A stretch of 64,000 bases of DNA from Polyodon spathula (Eukaryota; Chordata; Actinopteri; Acipenseriformes; Polyodontidae), in NCBI RefSeq assembly GCF_017654505.1, contig NC_054536.1, forward strand, positions 7,655,794 through 7,719,793, written 5' to 3'. Shown here in pieces: positions 1 to 12,206 of this stretch (the first letter of the stretch is position 1; each line of letters begins with the position of its first letter). Under the pieces are notes generated by a model, which searched no databases, was not told the DNA's origin, and worked only from the letters and a program-made list of their open reading frames with translations. The position numbers and the translations under genes were made by a program.

Positions 1-2690
1 ATTGGATTGGTTGGTTGCGCAGATATCCCAAGTAATAAGCAGTCCAGGCGATCTGGTGCCTTTACAAGTTTAACAGCATTAGTACTTCAATATAATAATA
101 CAAATGGTTATCATATGCTTAGCCTTCAGGCTATAAAATGTAACCAGCTGATACACCCACAGCTATGTTCTAAAATGTTCAATATATCACTCTCTACAAC
201 TAAAATAAAAATCCTATACCTTATAGCAATGCATCCAATATAAAAGAGATATTCAATTCAAATATATGCCTACCTTCCAGTATATGGAAGAGTAGTGTAG
301 GATATATGAAAAATAAGAACTGTCTTCAAAAGGCAGAGACTTCTGAACAGCAGACAGTTTTTCGGAGATCCTCAGAGCTTGGACCATGTCAGCTTGCAAG
401 TTCAAGATCAATGGTATCGAATGGGGTCTTGCTCTGAGGTTATATAGGATTTTCTCTCCTTTGAGTACATCAGGAGTCCCAATTAAACCTGATCATCAAT
501 CTGCCTTGACAGTTCCTATCTTTGAGTTAATGACACATTCTAGAAGGATCCAGTCAACTCATTTTAAAACAAATTGGAGATAACTTCTTTCCAAAAAAAT
601 TGGAACCTGATTTGGCTCCCATTTCCTAACCCCTCCTTTCTCCAGAAAGTCAGGTGAAACAAAGTTTACAGGATCCCTGCTACAATATAATGCAATAGAA
701 TACAGTGTTTATATGTGTATAAAAAGACACATTTAACATCAACTTTCTATGTGATTATAAACCTGAGCCTACTATATTCCTTCTAACATATCTCATCACC
801 TTTTCAGTTGGGTTTACTTTCATATACAGATATGTTAACAAAATATGGAACGAAAAGACTGTAGGGGTTTATCACAAGCCTTTGAATAAGCATGCAGTGG
901 TTAGTTCAGTTATTTCCATTTAAATTTAAGCTATATAAAAACCTGTTATATGTAATAGCCTTATATTAACTTGTACCATGCTTGGACAAAGCCTGACCTC
1001 TCTTTGTTTCTAAAAGTTGCCTACACAAGCAGGTTTCCACACACCTTATTTACTTGCCAAGCCTATTGTTTTAATTACTATGAAACTCCACTGTAAAAAT
1101 GTTCCAAATTCCCTGCATGAAGTCATTTTTGGCTCACAAACATTATCCCAATTAAAATCACTACCTATCTGATAAGGACTGATACTGTAGATGACTTTTC
1201 TATTTTAATCAAATGCTCATTCGGCTGCCAAGTGTTCATTAATTTCTATGATATCATGAAGAGAGTTATTTTTGGAAAGACCTTCGAATCAAAACTGCTG
1301 ATGACCAGAATCCTGCTTTGAGGTGCAAAAGACCAAGCCTTATCATTTGAAGGTCTAACGCCCTTCCAGTATTATACTGTGTGTCTGAGATAAACATTTA
1401 CGGAAAAACTGCAGACCCCAAAATTATTTATTTCATGTTCAAACGCTACAGCTTTTTCTGCAAATAATTACCTCTGTTTATTACTGCAGTAAAATCTTTA
1501 TATGAACTAGACATGTATATTCTTTAGTTTAATTGATATTGTAATGTCTAAAACACACTTTTTGTTTAGTTGGAGAAATTGAGACATTATTTCAAATGTG
1601 TCTTAACAACATATTTACAATATTGTCAACGCCATGCTTCTCTTTAAAAAAAAACTTTTGATATGTGCTTTCCACAGTTTATCTTTAAATGGTACTATAA
1701 GATGTATTTCTAATTAAGTTACTGCAGTATCCTAGAAACTGTTATATTATTTTACTCCATTGATAATTTTTAAGTTTTGAATGGAAGGTCCAGTTATTTA
1801 TATCTAAATACAGGCCACTGTTAACATATTAGAATGGTATAGTGTTATAGTGACTGAAGTCTGTTCATACAAAATCCAGTCAAAGCAGGTTTTAAGACAA
1901 CTTTTGCTTTTTGCCAATTTTAGGGTTGATTAGTATGAAACACTATTGTAAGAATTTGTCAATACTCATTATTTCAAACCAATATCTAAGTTAACATATT
2001 GACACATCCTACACTTTCCATTCCCCTCTCTTCCTGCCAGGTTCTAATTAATTTCTGTTATATATAGAAAATTATTATTGAAAGATAAACTCCTATCTTC
2101 TGTTATCCGAAAGGTATTTCTCTTCATTAATATTAATGAGATCGCTCATTATAGAGAGGATCTTGGCTGTTAAATCGCTGATCATCAGCCAACACCAATG
2201 AATCATCTTCAACACTGCCTGTACCACAAGCAGGTGAGAATCAAGGTTACAGCGTTAGTTTGTATTCCTTTGTAAGTTTACTGTTAGAGCTACAGTTTAT
2301 ACTATTTGTATTTTATTGTCTTGCTTCTTTTAAATACAACATTCTAATAGCTATATTATTATAACCTAAATAAAAAGATTTACTTCTAACTCAGGGGCTC
2401 CTTTTAGATCAAGTCTTAGTAATTTTTTCAAATAAGATACATGACTGTCCCATCATTTAAGTGATACATTGGTTTAGCTCCCAGAAATATAGCAGCAGTT
2501 CTAAGATTTGAAATTGTTGATTCAAGTATTCTGTTTTCTTCACTTTAGAATACTTTTAAATCAGAGACTGTCTTTAAATCAGACTCACTCCTATGTCTAC
2601 TCTTTTAAGCGGTTACCCTGTATACTAATTTTCTAAGCCCTTTTTAGTTTTTCCATTATAAGAGTTTTATTATTTTTCTACTTTAAACAT
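1..2690. other. AT-rich non-coding stretch, no gene recognised
   Basis: Both strands are full of stop codons. The only open frames are short (under 80 codons) and resemble no family I know. No repeat termini, tandem array or splice-flanked exon stood out. It could be intergenic DNA or an intron or UTR of a gene lying off the left edge. Confidence 0.5.
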
Positions 2691-2699
2691 CTACACTAA

Positions 2700-3465
2700 C
2701 AGAACATGTATATATTTATTTGAAAGTATGTTTTTCCTTTTTTTTTTACCCAGCTCAGCAGCTTTCTCCAGAAAATTAGCTACCAACTCAGTACTAGGAT
2801 CAGCTCGGACTGGTTCTGCAAACATCACAACAGGCCTTTTCATCCAATTCTTCACATCGCAGGTGTGGGCCACCAGGGTCTTCACTTGATACCTGCAAGA
2901 CACTTGTACACGTTTGGCAGGAACACCCTCCTCACATTCTAGCTTACCCAAATGAGCCCATGTCACTTGATGACCACTGTCACAACCCACACATTCAATT
3001 TATTTTACATCCCGTGGGTCTACATTCAAGTTTGAAAACGACATCCCTTCAGGACTATTACATTCAAAAAGAATTCGACTGAGTCTGACTAAGTGACTAC
3101 AGGCTGGGCAAGATTTGAACCTAGTCGGAAGCAATTCACCTCGACCCCTATCACATCGGCACTGGTCACATCCACACTTTAGAAAAAGATTACGTTCAAC
3201 TGCTCTGTTCAGAGTTAGCTCTGTACCATGAGCAATGGTCCTGACTCTATAACTGTTCTTTTGACGCATTTCATGTTGCTTCACAGAGGGTAATTTTAGG
3301 AGGCACTCCCTCCATCCAAAATACAGGAGTGGACCAGAATTCACTATTTTTCATATCAGTTGGTTTCCAACCTAGTTTCTCTAGCAAATCACAGTGGGCA
3401 GATTCATTGGAACTGAATCTGGGCCCATTAAAGAACCGTTTACTTTGGCAACTGAGACCTGCCAT
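2700..3465 (-). pseudogene. broken, unrecognised Cys-rich reading frame
   Basis: Three overlapping or abutting minus-strand frames (about 3465-3271, 3344-3000 and 2990-2691) read as one protein-like sequence interrupted by a frameshift near 3300 and a stop just before 2990. The middle part has a dense cysteine cluster (KCGCDQCRCDRGRGE, then FKSCPACSHLV) that looks metal-binding. The last part is lysine-rich at its end. There are no splice sites between the pieces, which fits a processed retrocopy or a mobile-element ORF better than spliced exons. I do not recognise the family. Composition is less AT-rich than the flanks, which supports former coding function. It could instead be a host exon cluster with sequencing errors. 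Confidence 0.4.
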
Positions 3466-3807
3466 GCAAAGGGTCCCAGTGATTTATAGCACACAAGATC
3501 TATGCCGAAAGTTAGGTGTGACATTTGCTTTCAGAGAAGATGCAGGAATTGCTTTTACACCCCATCAAATCATACAATTACTGAAAACTAGGGTGCTGCA
3601 AATATTCGGGCTGATGTAATGCAGAGGTACTTTTTATGAGGGAAATTAATTTACAATTTCCACAAATCAGGCTATTTCATTGAAATAAAAAGAGGGACTA
3701 GAATCTGACATACATCCTCGTAGAAGCATGGCAAACAAAAAAAGAGAACAAGACAGTATTGTTTGACTTTCAGAATGTATTAGTGTAGGCATCACACCCA
3801 AATATAC

Positions 3808-3972
3808 AGTGCTCACCCGGTATAACGTGCTTCGTTATAGTGCAGAATAGATTATAACACGGTAGGGTCCCATTACAGTAGCCCTTTTATACTCTTTATA
3901 AGGCGGAACACAAATAGCATGGTCTTGTAACTATAGCTCCCCACAATAGCGTTATAAAGGGTGAGCACTACA
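3808..3972. mobile_element. short MITE with terminal inverted repeats (pogo/mariner-like)
   Basis: The left end reads GTGCTCACCCGGTATAACG and the right end is its near-perfect inverted complement (CGTTATAAAGGGTGAGCAC), about 165 bp apart. TA dinucleotides sit at the outer ends, which suits a TA-targeting mariner/pogo-type non-autonomous element. There is no coding capacity. Family assignment is by terminus style only. Confidence 0.55.
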
Positions 3973-4399
3973 CTTATTTAGATGTATACAGTACCATTCC
4001 CTTTACTGTTATATTGAATATTAGCTATATTTCTTTTACATTGTATAATAATAAGTAGTCTCAGGAACTTAAAAGATGAACAACACATGTCAGTACATGA
4101 TACTATGTTTTTAAAATCTATTATTTTGCTAAGAAATTACCACATTTATTTTTGTTTAGTTTCATAAAAAGTCAGCTGCAAAGTATGTTACTGGCGGTCA
4201 CTCAAGAACAAAGCATTTGCAAAAATGATTACAGAAAACATTGTAATTACTTATTCTGATTACAAATAAGATTGTATATTGTACTGTAAGTGCACATCTT
4301 GAAGTTATGTTCAATACAAAATAAGGGCCAGTGATAATGTTGCTTGTGCAAGTTAGAGGAAAGAACATGTATTGGTTGTCACTCCTTTATTGTGTTTTT

Positions 4400-5480
4400 T
4401 TTTTTTTATAGTTTTGAAACAAATTAAGCTCTGTTGTGCTTTAATAAATTAGCACTGTCAGTGTTCACTCATTGTGCAATTGGAAATCTCCAACAGCTTC
4501 ACAGGAAACAGAGAGCAATGGGGTCAGTGCTTTAGAGGACAGGCTGATTTATATATACACTTGTATCTTTCAAATGCAATTCAACAGAAAGGTAAAGTTT
4601 TACAGTGACAGTGTCATTTCATGTAAACCAACAAAAGAGATACAGATTATAAACAAAAAAAAACCATGTTGTGCAAAATGTGATAATATCCTTGGTAGAA
4701 ATGGTACCACTGAAGAACATTTTAATCATTATCTATGAAAGCACCCCAGTTCCACCCTCTAATTAGTAGCTTTGCATAAAATATGAACTGCTTTAATGAA
4801 AAAAAGACTTTGTGCAAAGTGCAAGACTCCTTTCAAGTTTATCATCTTTCTAAGTAACTCAACCCTTCTTTATTACAGCAATTAAGCAATTGTATATGCT
4901 TGAAATAAAGACTATATAAAGCTGTCAGAAACTGTTAGTTAACAAAGAACTAGACATGAGGTAAGAAGTGTCATTTCTTGTTATTCTTTTTTGAGAATAT
5001 AATTGTCTGCATGTCACTAATAATAGTAATATATTTGACCTTTTGTGTGATTAGAGCTTTTGGGTTTTACACAATCTGATTTATTTAGAACTGGTGTTGA
5101 TTTGTTTTATACATTGGCTCTGTTTTTTAAAACTTTTGGTCTTAGTGTATTATTAATGGCATATGTTTTTATTTTTATTTTTAGGTAGAAATCTAGTTTG
5201 TATTAATATAGATTTAAACACATTAAAATGCATTGCTATTTTGTTTTATTATGATCATTGTTTTTAATTTATAAAATGTTAACAAAATATTACATTTGTT
5301 CCTGAAAGAACAAGATAGTTATTTTTTTCTGTATTAGTACTGAATTTATTATAAATAAAACTCAAATTCTTTACCTTACAAGAACAACATATATTTACAG
5401 CAGGTCTTACTTTAATTACACAAGTTGATTAGCATAACTGTGAGCAGATGTTTGAAGAAAATATAATGTCATTGTACACA
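4400..5480. repeat. segmental duplication, copy A of the upstream block
   Basis: From 'agttttgaaac' near 4411 onward this sequence runs collinear with 44,572-45,680. Matching landmarks include 'agcactgtcagtg', 'gtgataatatccttggtag', 'agacatgaggtaag' and 'ttagagcttttgggttttac'. Substitutions and small indels are frequent, so this part of the duplication is old or unconstrained. It lies about 3-4 kb upstream of the intact PKS gene, and its partner lies upstream of the broken one, so both probably belong to one duplicated unit. No convincing gene is seen inside. Confidence 0.75.
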
Positions 5481-7503
5481 CCATAGAAAATGCAACAGAA
5501 ATGTTTTTAAAACATTGAACATTTTAAAACATTTGTTGATTTAGGTCCCAGAAACATGAATCTGGCCACAGATTCTTTGTTTTTATTTATTATCAAAATA
5601 TGAACATGTAATTTTAAACGTTCATTGTACGTTTAGAACACGTGTTTCTGGATATAGTTCCACAAATATGCTCAGCAAGAGCACAGACCTGTTAACTTAC
5701 CAAGTTTCAAATCAACATTATCTACAGTTATAGTCTTCTCTCCAAACGATCCCCGTCCATTGTATTTTTAGGTGGCAGAACAAAACATTGAGGGGGCTAC
5801 ACCTCACTTTGTGTGGGAACACATACAATACATTTCAATCATTTTCCGGGTCAGATAAGTGGGTCTGTGTGGACAACAGCCATTTAAACACATGCCATAT
5901 GTTTTTTACCCTAGAAAATGATAACAAGACAATGAAATTGTCATGATATTTTCTTAAGGCCAGCATACACAGGAACATCATATGTATGTAAATGGGGACT
6001 GGGATTGCTCAACACATGCGAGCATTTTTGGAACATTGATAAACTTAAATTAATGAAACACAAATAGAGATGTGAGAGTCCGCGTGATGTATTGAAACAC
6101 AGAAAATAATTTTGAATAAGTAATATATCAGGATTAATTTGGTATAAAGATTGTGTAAAAAGTAGGGATGGGCACCAATATCGATATTTTGGTATGATAT
6201 CGATATCGTTCTGTATCTTTATCTTTATCAATTGCGCTTAAAAATATTGCTTCAGTTGTTCGTACACAGAGTTTAGAAAGTGTGTACGCACAATTAAATT
6301 CTGATTTATCAATCTTGTGTAAGTACATTTCTAAGTAATGCATGTTAGTAAATCTCAGTGTCACTAAAATTGTTGCACGTGGAAATTTGCATTTAAAACA
6401 CCCCTTTCTAGTTTTATATGGTAAATGTACCGCCTGTCACAGCTCCGTTTTCACCGAGAGAGCTCACAGTGCTTTTTAGAAGAATAAATGAATCACGGGT
6501 TCCGCCTGGTCGTTTAGCCACAGCATTTAGTAGACAGAGTCGGGCATCACATATTAATTGAGTGGTGCTGTCTTCTGTTCACGAAATTAAATTAATTCAA
6601 TGTTGGTGTTTTAATTTTTATTTGGGTGCAGTCTATAGCACCAACGTTATTCACGAACCCAGCAATTCAATGAAAATCTCTTTTTATTTCAATCTGCTGT
6701 CCGTCAGTACAAGGGAACTGTATGTACTGAGGATAAAGAGCAATGGCAGAAAGGACTAACAACAACAACAACATTGTTTTTTTATTTTGTTTCCAGCGGT
6801 CATCTACTGTCTGCTAAATGTCTTTTATAGCTGGAAATTGATTTGCTCATGATACTAAATCGTTTTCGAAGTTAGGTTAAAACTGATTAATAATTGTTCA
6901 AATCTAAAAGTACTGTAAAACTCTGAGGAGACTTCCTGTGGGTTTAGAAGTCACGACTGCCCTCTCTCTGTGTAACGTGAGCACACTACCCCCAGACCGG
7001 AACTGCCCTACTGTCAAAACACTACCCCGGGAAACACGTTATCACAAGCTCTCATTGATTGACTTTAAAATATTGCACTTGGATTTACTTTCAGTTAACA
7101 ATAAATGTTATTTACATTTTGTAAATAACCTCTACCCCTTGATTAACAATTTAAATATAACTTATAACTGTTACAGTACATTTGACCACCTTGCTAGTAG
7201 TAGTATGGTAGGTTTTTCCGTTTGTCCGACAGTACTCCTCTATGTCTATCTCTGAGGTTCTCGTATTATTTTCGGGGAACTTTTGACTTACCCGTTCCTA
7301 TCTTAACATATTTTTAAACAGGTTGAATGAAATTTACTTTAAACAATATTTTGTTACAAATAGAACTGGTGGACTGATTTTGTCTGATTTATTTTTATGA
7401 TGTGGTTACAAACATTTAAGAAGGGCATTTTCAGGGATGATATCCCTCTAGCTCAGCCAATCAGAGTGCAGATAATATTTATATATAAATAATATGTTAT
7501 GCT
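5481..7503. other. intergenic DNA upstream of the PKS gene
   Basis: AT-rich with no supported gene. Around 6165-6215 there is a 'gggatgggcaccaatatcgat' stretch followed by repeated ATCGATAT motifs, which resembles the end of a DNA transposon. A short (AAC)n run lies near 6760. An upstream promoter or 5'UTR exon for the PKS gene may lie here, since exon 1 begins at a splice acceptor, but I cannot place it. Confidence 0.4.
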
Positions 7504-7994
7504 TAGGGTTTCTGGCTTTCAGTGCTTTACCCCGACATTTATACACCCCTTTGGAATTCATTTGGTACATGTTAAGCCATTTGTGTAGCTCAATCATAAG
7601 TGAGAAATGTGTTAATAGTAAAATTGATTCAATTTATGTTTTTTTTTTCTTCTGCGAAACAGCTAGCTAACTTTTTCATTTAAAAGCAGAAGCGACTAAT
7701 CTTTATTAATGTAAATATAGTTACGCATTGCGATTGTAATACTATGTCTAGCATAAAATAGTTTATTTTTAATTCTAGCTTTAGTAAATGTTATGATCTC
7801 ATTTGTACGTTCTGCTTGTAAATGAAAAATTAAGTCTTGGCTGATTTTAAAAGACAATTGACTTGTTTCAAAGCTTATACTTGTAAATTAACCCCATTTT
7901 ACTATTAATACATTTCTCAGCTGTATTTGTGATACACAAATGGATCAACTGAAATTTTTAATTTGGGGTAAAACACCGAAAACCAGAAACCCTA
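7504..7994. mobile_element. non-autonomous hAT-type element (MITE)
   Basis: The 491 bp element begins TAGGGTTTCTGGCTTTC and ends with the inverted complement (GAAAACCAGAAACCCTA), with about 29 bp of similar terminus on each side. It is flanked by GTTATGCT on the left (7496-7503) and GTTATACT on the right (7995-8002), an 8 bp target duplication with one mismatch. Terminal TAGGG plus an 8 bp duplication is the hAT signature. No transposase is encoded. It sits about 700 bp upstream of the first visible PKS exon. Confidence 0.75.
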
Positions 7995-8145
7995 GTTATA
8001 CTGTGTATTTATAATGTACATTGGTATACCTACAAAAGATTTCATGCAAAAGCAAAAGGTTTAATGAGCAATCCATCAAATGCAGTTTTACTGCAGAGTT
8101 TACAAAATAACTATCAATGCACAGTCTCTGGGTGGGACGGTTTCA

Positions 8146-8174
8146 AATTATATATATTATATATATATATATCA

Positions 8175-8256
<82 letters not shown>
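8146..8256. repeat. (TA)n microsatellite
   Basis: About 110 bp of nearly pure TA upstream of the first PKS coding exon. Apparent Tyr-Ile reading frames across it are artefacts of the repeat. Confidence 0.95.
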
Positions 8257-8259
<3 letters not shown>

Positions 8260-8667
8260 ATCTACTACTGCCGAGGACCGGTACCGAGTTATCATACCAG
8301 CAATGTATATTAATGCATAATAAGATCTTAATTACAATATTTTGTTAGAATTTTGCTAGAATTATGATAGCATTTCTAGGAATAACCCACTGAATAGCAT
8401 GCACATTCTTGTTATTTTCTACTCAGCTTGTGATTCCTGATTCCAAATACCAGTGATAAATGCTATAAAATTGCAATGTGTGTAGCTTTACACTGTTATC
8501 TTCAGATCCTTAAAGCTCATGAAATACAAGGCCACATTTAGACATTGTTGTCTTAAATGTTAAGAATGTTAATGTAATACAAGGATATATACATTATGGT
8601 TTTTTCTTTTTCTTTAAAAACAGAGAAACTGATTTTTCACACCTGTTTTTGCTTTGTGTTGTTTTAG

Positions 8668-11600
8668 CTGTGTTGGTGTAAAGTAAAGAATGGGAGACAC
8701 AGATGAAAACATTGCTGTTGTGGGAATTGGATGCAATTTTCCAGGAGGTATCATTTCATTGGTTCAATCTTATTTGTTATTTGTTAACACTTCACTACAG
8801 TATATATACATAGCAATTACTTAATAAATATATGTGTACATAATTACAATGTTATTATGCATAGTTATAATGTACTTAAAGTGTACATTTTAAGCATGAT
8901 ACAGTATAACCATAGCTCTAACCCTAACTCAAAACCTAACCCTTTTCTGATACAATTCTATACTTATATCTATCGTTCAAAAAGATTTAAACGTTGAGTA
9001 TTGTAACTACGCATAATAACATTGTAATTATGTGTAAGTACACATGTATTTGCTAAATAACTACTATGTAAATACACAATAGTTAGAGAAAGGTAAAGTG
9101 TTACCTTTTATTTTTAAACCAATTTGAAAGTCAATTACTTTTTCCAATAACTAAAACAATATAGATTAATGAAGGATTTAAACAAAAAAATAGATTAAAC
9201 AACAGTTTTGTGTTTACTATAATCTATTAGAAAATCGATCAGAGCTTTTCTTTAACCTGATTGGTGAATACGAGAGCTTTAATCTCTGATAAAGGGCCTT
9301 GAATGCTATCTTTCAAATTATGTTTAATCACTGTTCCAAATTAATCTGCTTGGAAATTAATGACAAATCAATAAATCAGTTAAAGTTTTTAAATATTTAA
9401 AAACGTAACATTCTGTCTTTATAAAAAGCAAAGACGTTAACCCATACCCGTACAGTATCTATTTAAGCTAAACTAGCGATAATTCAAAAACATGAATTTT
9501 TATATTTTCTGAACAGACACCATTGAAGAGTGATTACTAACTGATCTTGGCTATGTGTGTAAGCAGTAGGAGCTGGATGAATACATGAAAGCAGAAACTA
9601 CTGGTACTATTAGTGCTAATAATACTAGCAGTAGTACAGAACCATCTCACCACTCAACACTGCCTACAGCTGTTGAAAGACATGCTAGAACAACAGACTC
9701 AGAGCTCAACAGTCTTGAAGAAAAAAGAAACGACTAAAACTGTAGAACAAACCCAGTGGTGGGCCTTACCAGATGATAAAGCCCTCATTTCGGGTTCTAT
9801 TACTTAAATATGTTTATATATTACAATTACTTTCTGCCTTAGGTGGGCTTTAAATGCATGTACTTCAAAGCCATTACAAACAAATGTTTTGGAGGGGTTG
9901 GGACATGAAATGTCAAAATGTATTCCTGCAGTGATTTCTACTTCCAAACACTGGTATCAAGTTGTCATGCCAGCAATGTATATTAATGCAAAATAAGATG
10001 TTACTTACACAGTAATATGTTGTTGTTGAAAAAGGTGAAGGAGTTGACAACTTTTGGAAGGTCCTTCTGGAGGGTAAAAACTGTGCAGTGGAGATACCTT
10101 CAGAAAGATTCAACAGCACATTGTGGTACGATCCAGATGACAGCAAGCCAGGGAAATCACGTACAGCGAAAGCAGCTCTCATTGATGGGTAAGAAGATTA
10201 TTATAGACATACCTGTCTGAAAACTCCCATTGGAATATTTCAGAGCATTACCTAATGGTAGGTGGTGAAATATCATTTCCATGAGCACAGATTGACTGCC
10301 AATCCAAGCTGATTCGGGCACTCCTGCATTGTTCCTGAACCCCCATTGAGAGTCTACCCAAGATGAGGGATATGACTCAGTTTCCATGCAATACGAGTTT
10401 TTGACTGATATTGGCGGTCTTTCCCAGCAAGCCTTGTGGCTGTGGTTACATTAATTTGTTTACAAAACCGAAAGGATGTTGGCTATTGTTTTGGTTCTGA
10501 AAATCCTGACATATTGAGCTTTTTGTTAGTAAAAGAAACGACACAAGAATATTAAAGCACGAAGAAACCTGCTCACCCCGGAGCTGGATTAAATGGAGTG
10601 TCAATGGGGAGCAGAAGCTAGTGTAGCTCTCACTGTGGGGTTGTTGTTTAGGGGATAGACACGGGATCAGCTCGTCTTCCTCACTGAAGCCTTGCCTAGA
10701 TCAGGAGACTGGATCAGCTCATCTTCCTCACCGAAGCCTTGCCTGGATCAGGAGACTGGATCAGCTCATCTTCCTCACCGAAGCCTTGCCTGGATCAGGA
10801 GACTGGATCAGCTCATCTTCCTCACTGAAGCCCTGCCTGGGTCATGAGACTGGATCAACTCATCTTCCTCACTGAAGCCCTGTCTGGACCAGGAGGCTGA
10901 GTGTTTAGTTGTCTTGCTGGTTGAAGAGAAAGAAACACACCGCATATTGAAGAGACCAGCCCTGCGATTCTTAGAAACTGCTGTAAGAAAAGAAAAAAAA
11001 AATGAACCGACCTCCTCGATGTTGAATTGACATTTCTCTCTCGTGACCTCACCTAGTCAAACACTGATCTGATCTACGAGCTCAACAGCTTTCAGTTAAA
11101 AATTGTAGGACTTATTCGCCATCCTGATCAAGTTGTATCTGCGGAAATAAACTTCAATATACGCCTTCTTCAAATACTGTAAAAAAGTATTTGAAGTGTC
11201 ATTAGTAGAAGTAGAAGTGCTGCAGCTGTCAGCAATTTAAAATAAACATTGCTGCGTTAATTCAAAATAATACAGTATGTGCAACATTCCGGTGATGCAA
11301 ATAAATGTGCCGAATACTCAGTGAAAATTGCTTTGAAATAATAATTTGTATTGTCATTCACCAGGTTCAATGAATTTGATCACAGGCTGTTTGGCATTCC
11401 TGAAGCAGAGGCAGATCGAATGGATCCGCAGCAAAAGCTTCTCCTGCAGTGCACCTATCGAGCTCTGGAGCATGCTGGGATGCCACTGGAAAAGGCCAGT
11501 GGAACCACAACAGGGGTTTTCATTGGTAGGTGATCCTAATCATGTTTACCATTTAGACTAAAACACAGTCAAAACAGCTGTGTTAGTTTAGGCAACAAGT

Positions 11601-12133
11601 GAGCATGTGTAAGGTTATTCATCCATGACTTCAAAAACCAATCAACAAATATTTTGTACACCGATGGAGGCACTAGCTGAAACGCTTGTCTACTTGACTA
11701 AAGGATCAATTTGATCAACCTATTGCATTGCTGGGATAAGCAACAACTACATTTTATTGGAGCATTTTACAGCAGCATGATAGAACGCCAGTTACAAACA
11801 CCTTGAAAATGGAGGCTGTTCGTAAGTATAGTACAGTGTATAGTTAGAGTGTCTCGATGTTGCACTAAGTTTGCACAAACGGCTTTCTCAATTAAGGGTG
11901 CCATATTCTGGAATACGCTACCAGACTTCATGAAGAGCATATCAGACTATATGAGCTTTTTAACAGAACTGAAAAACTGGTTGAAACAGGACCAGCTCTG
12001 TGATCACTTCTAGTCCCCCTGTCTGTTTATTATCTTTTATTGTTTTTTATTGTTATTTTTAATAGTTTTTTATTGTTGTTTTAGTATTTAGTTGTATTTA
12101 ATTGTTGTTTTATTAGTCCGGGAGGGACTGCTG

Positions 12134-12206
<73 letters not shown>

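Noticed and set aside
5941..6364. Overlapping minus-strand frames upstream of the PKS gene
   Set aside because: No domains, low-complexity Ile/Asp content from ATCGATAT repeats, no splice signals.
8064..8348. Tyr-Ile repeat proteins across TA runs (also near 27.5, 43.2 and 47.7 kb)
   Set aside because: Pure (TA)n microsatellites with no coding context.
8925..8960. Telomere-like CTAACCC motifs in PKS intron 1
   Set aside because: Only a few imperfect units in the centre of a foldback MITE; no tandem telomeric array.
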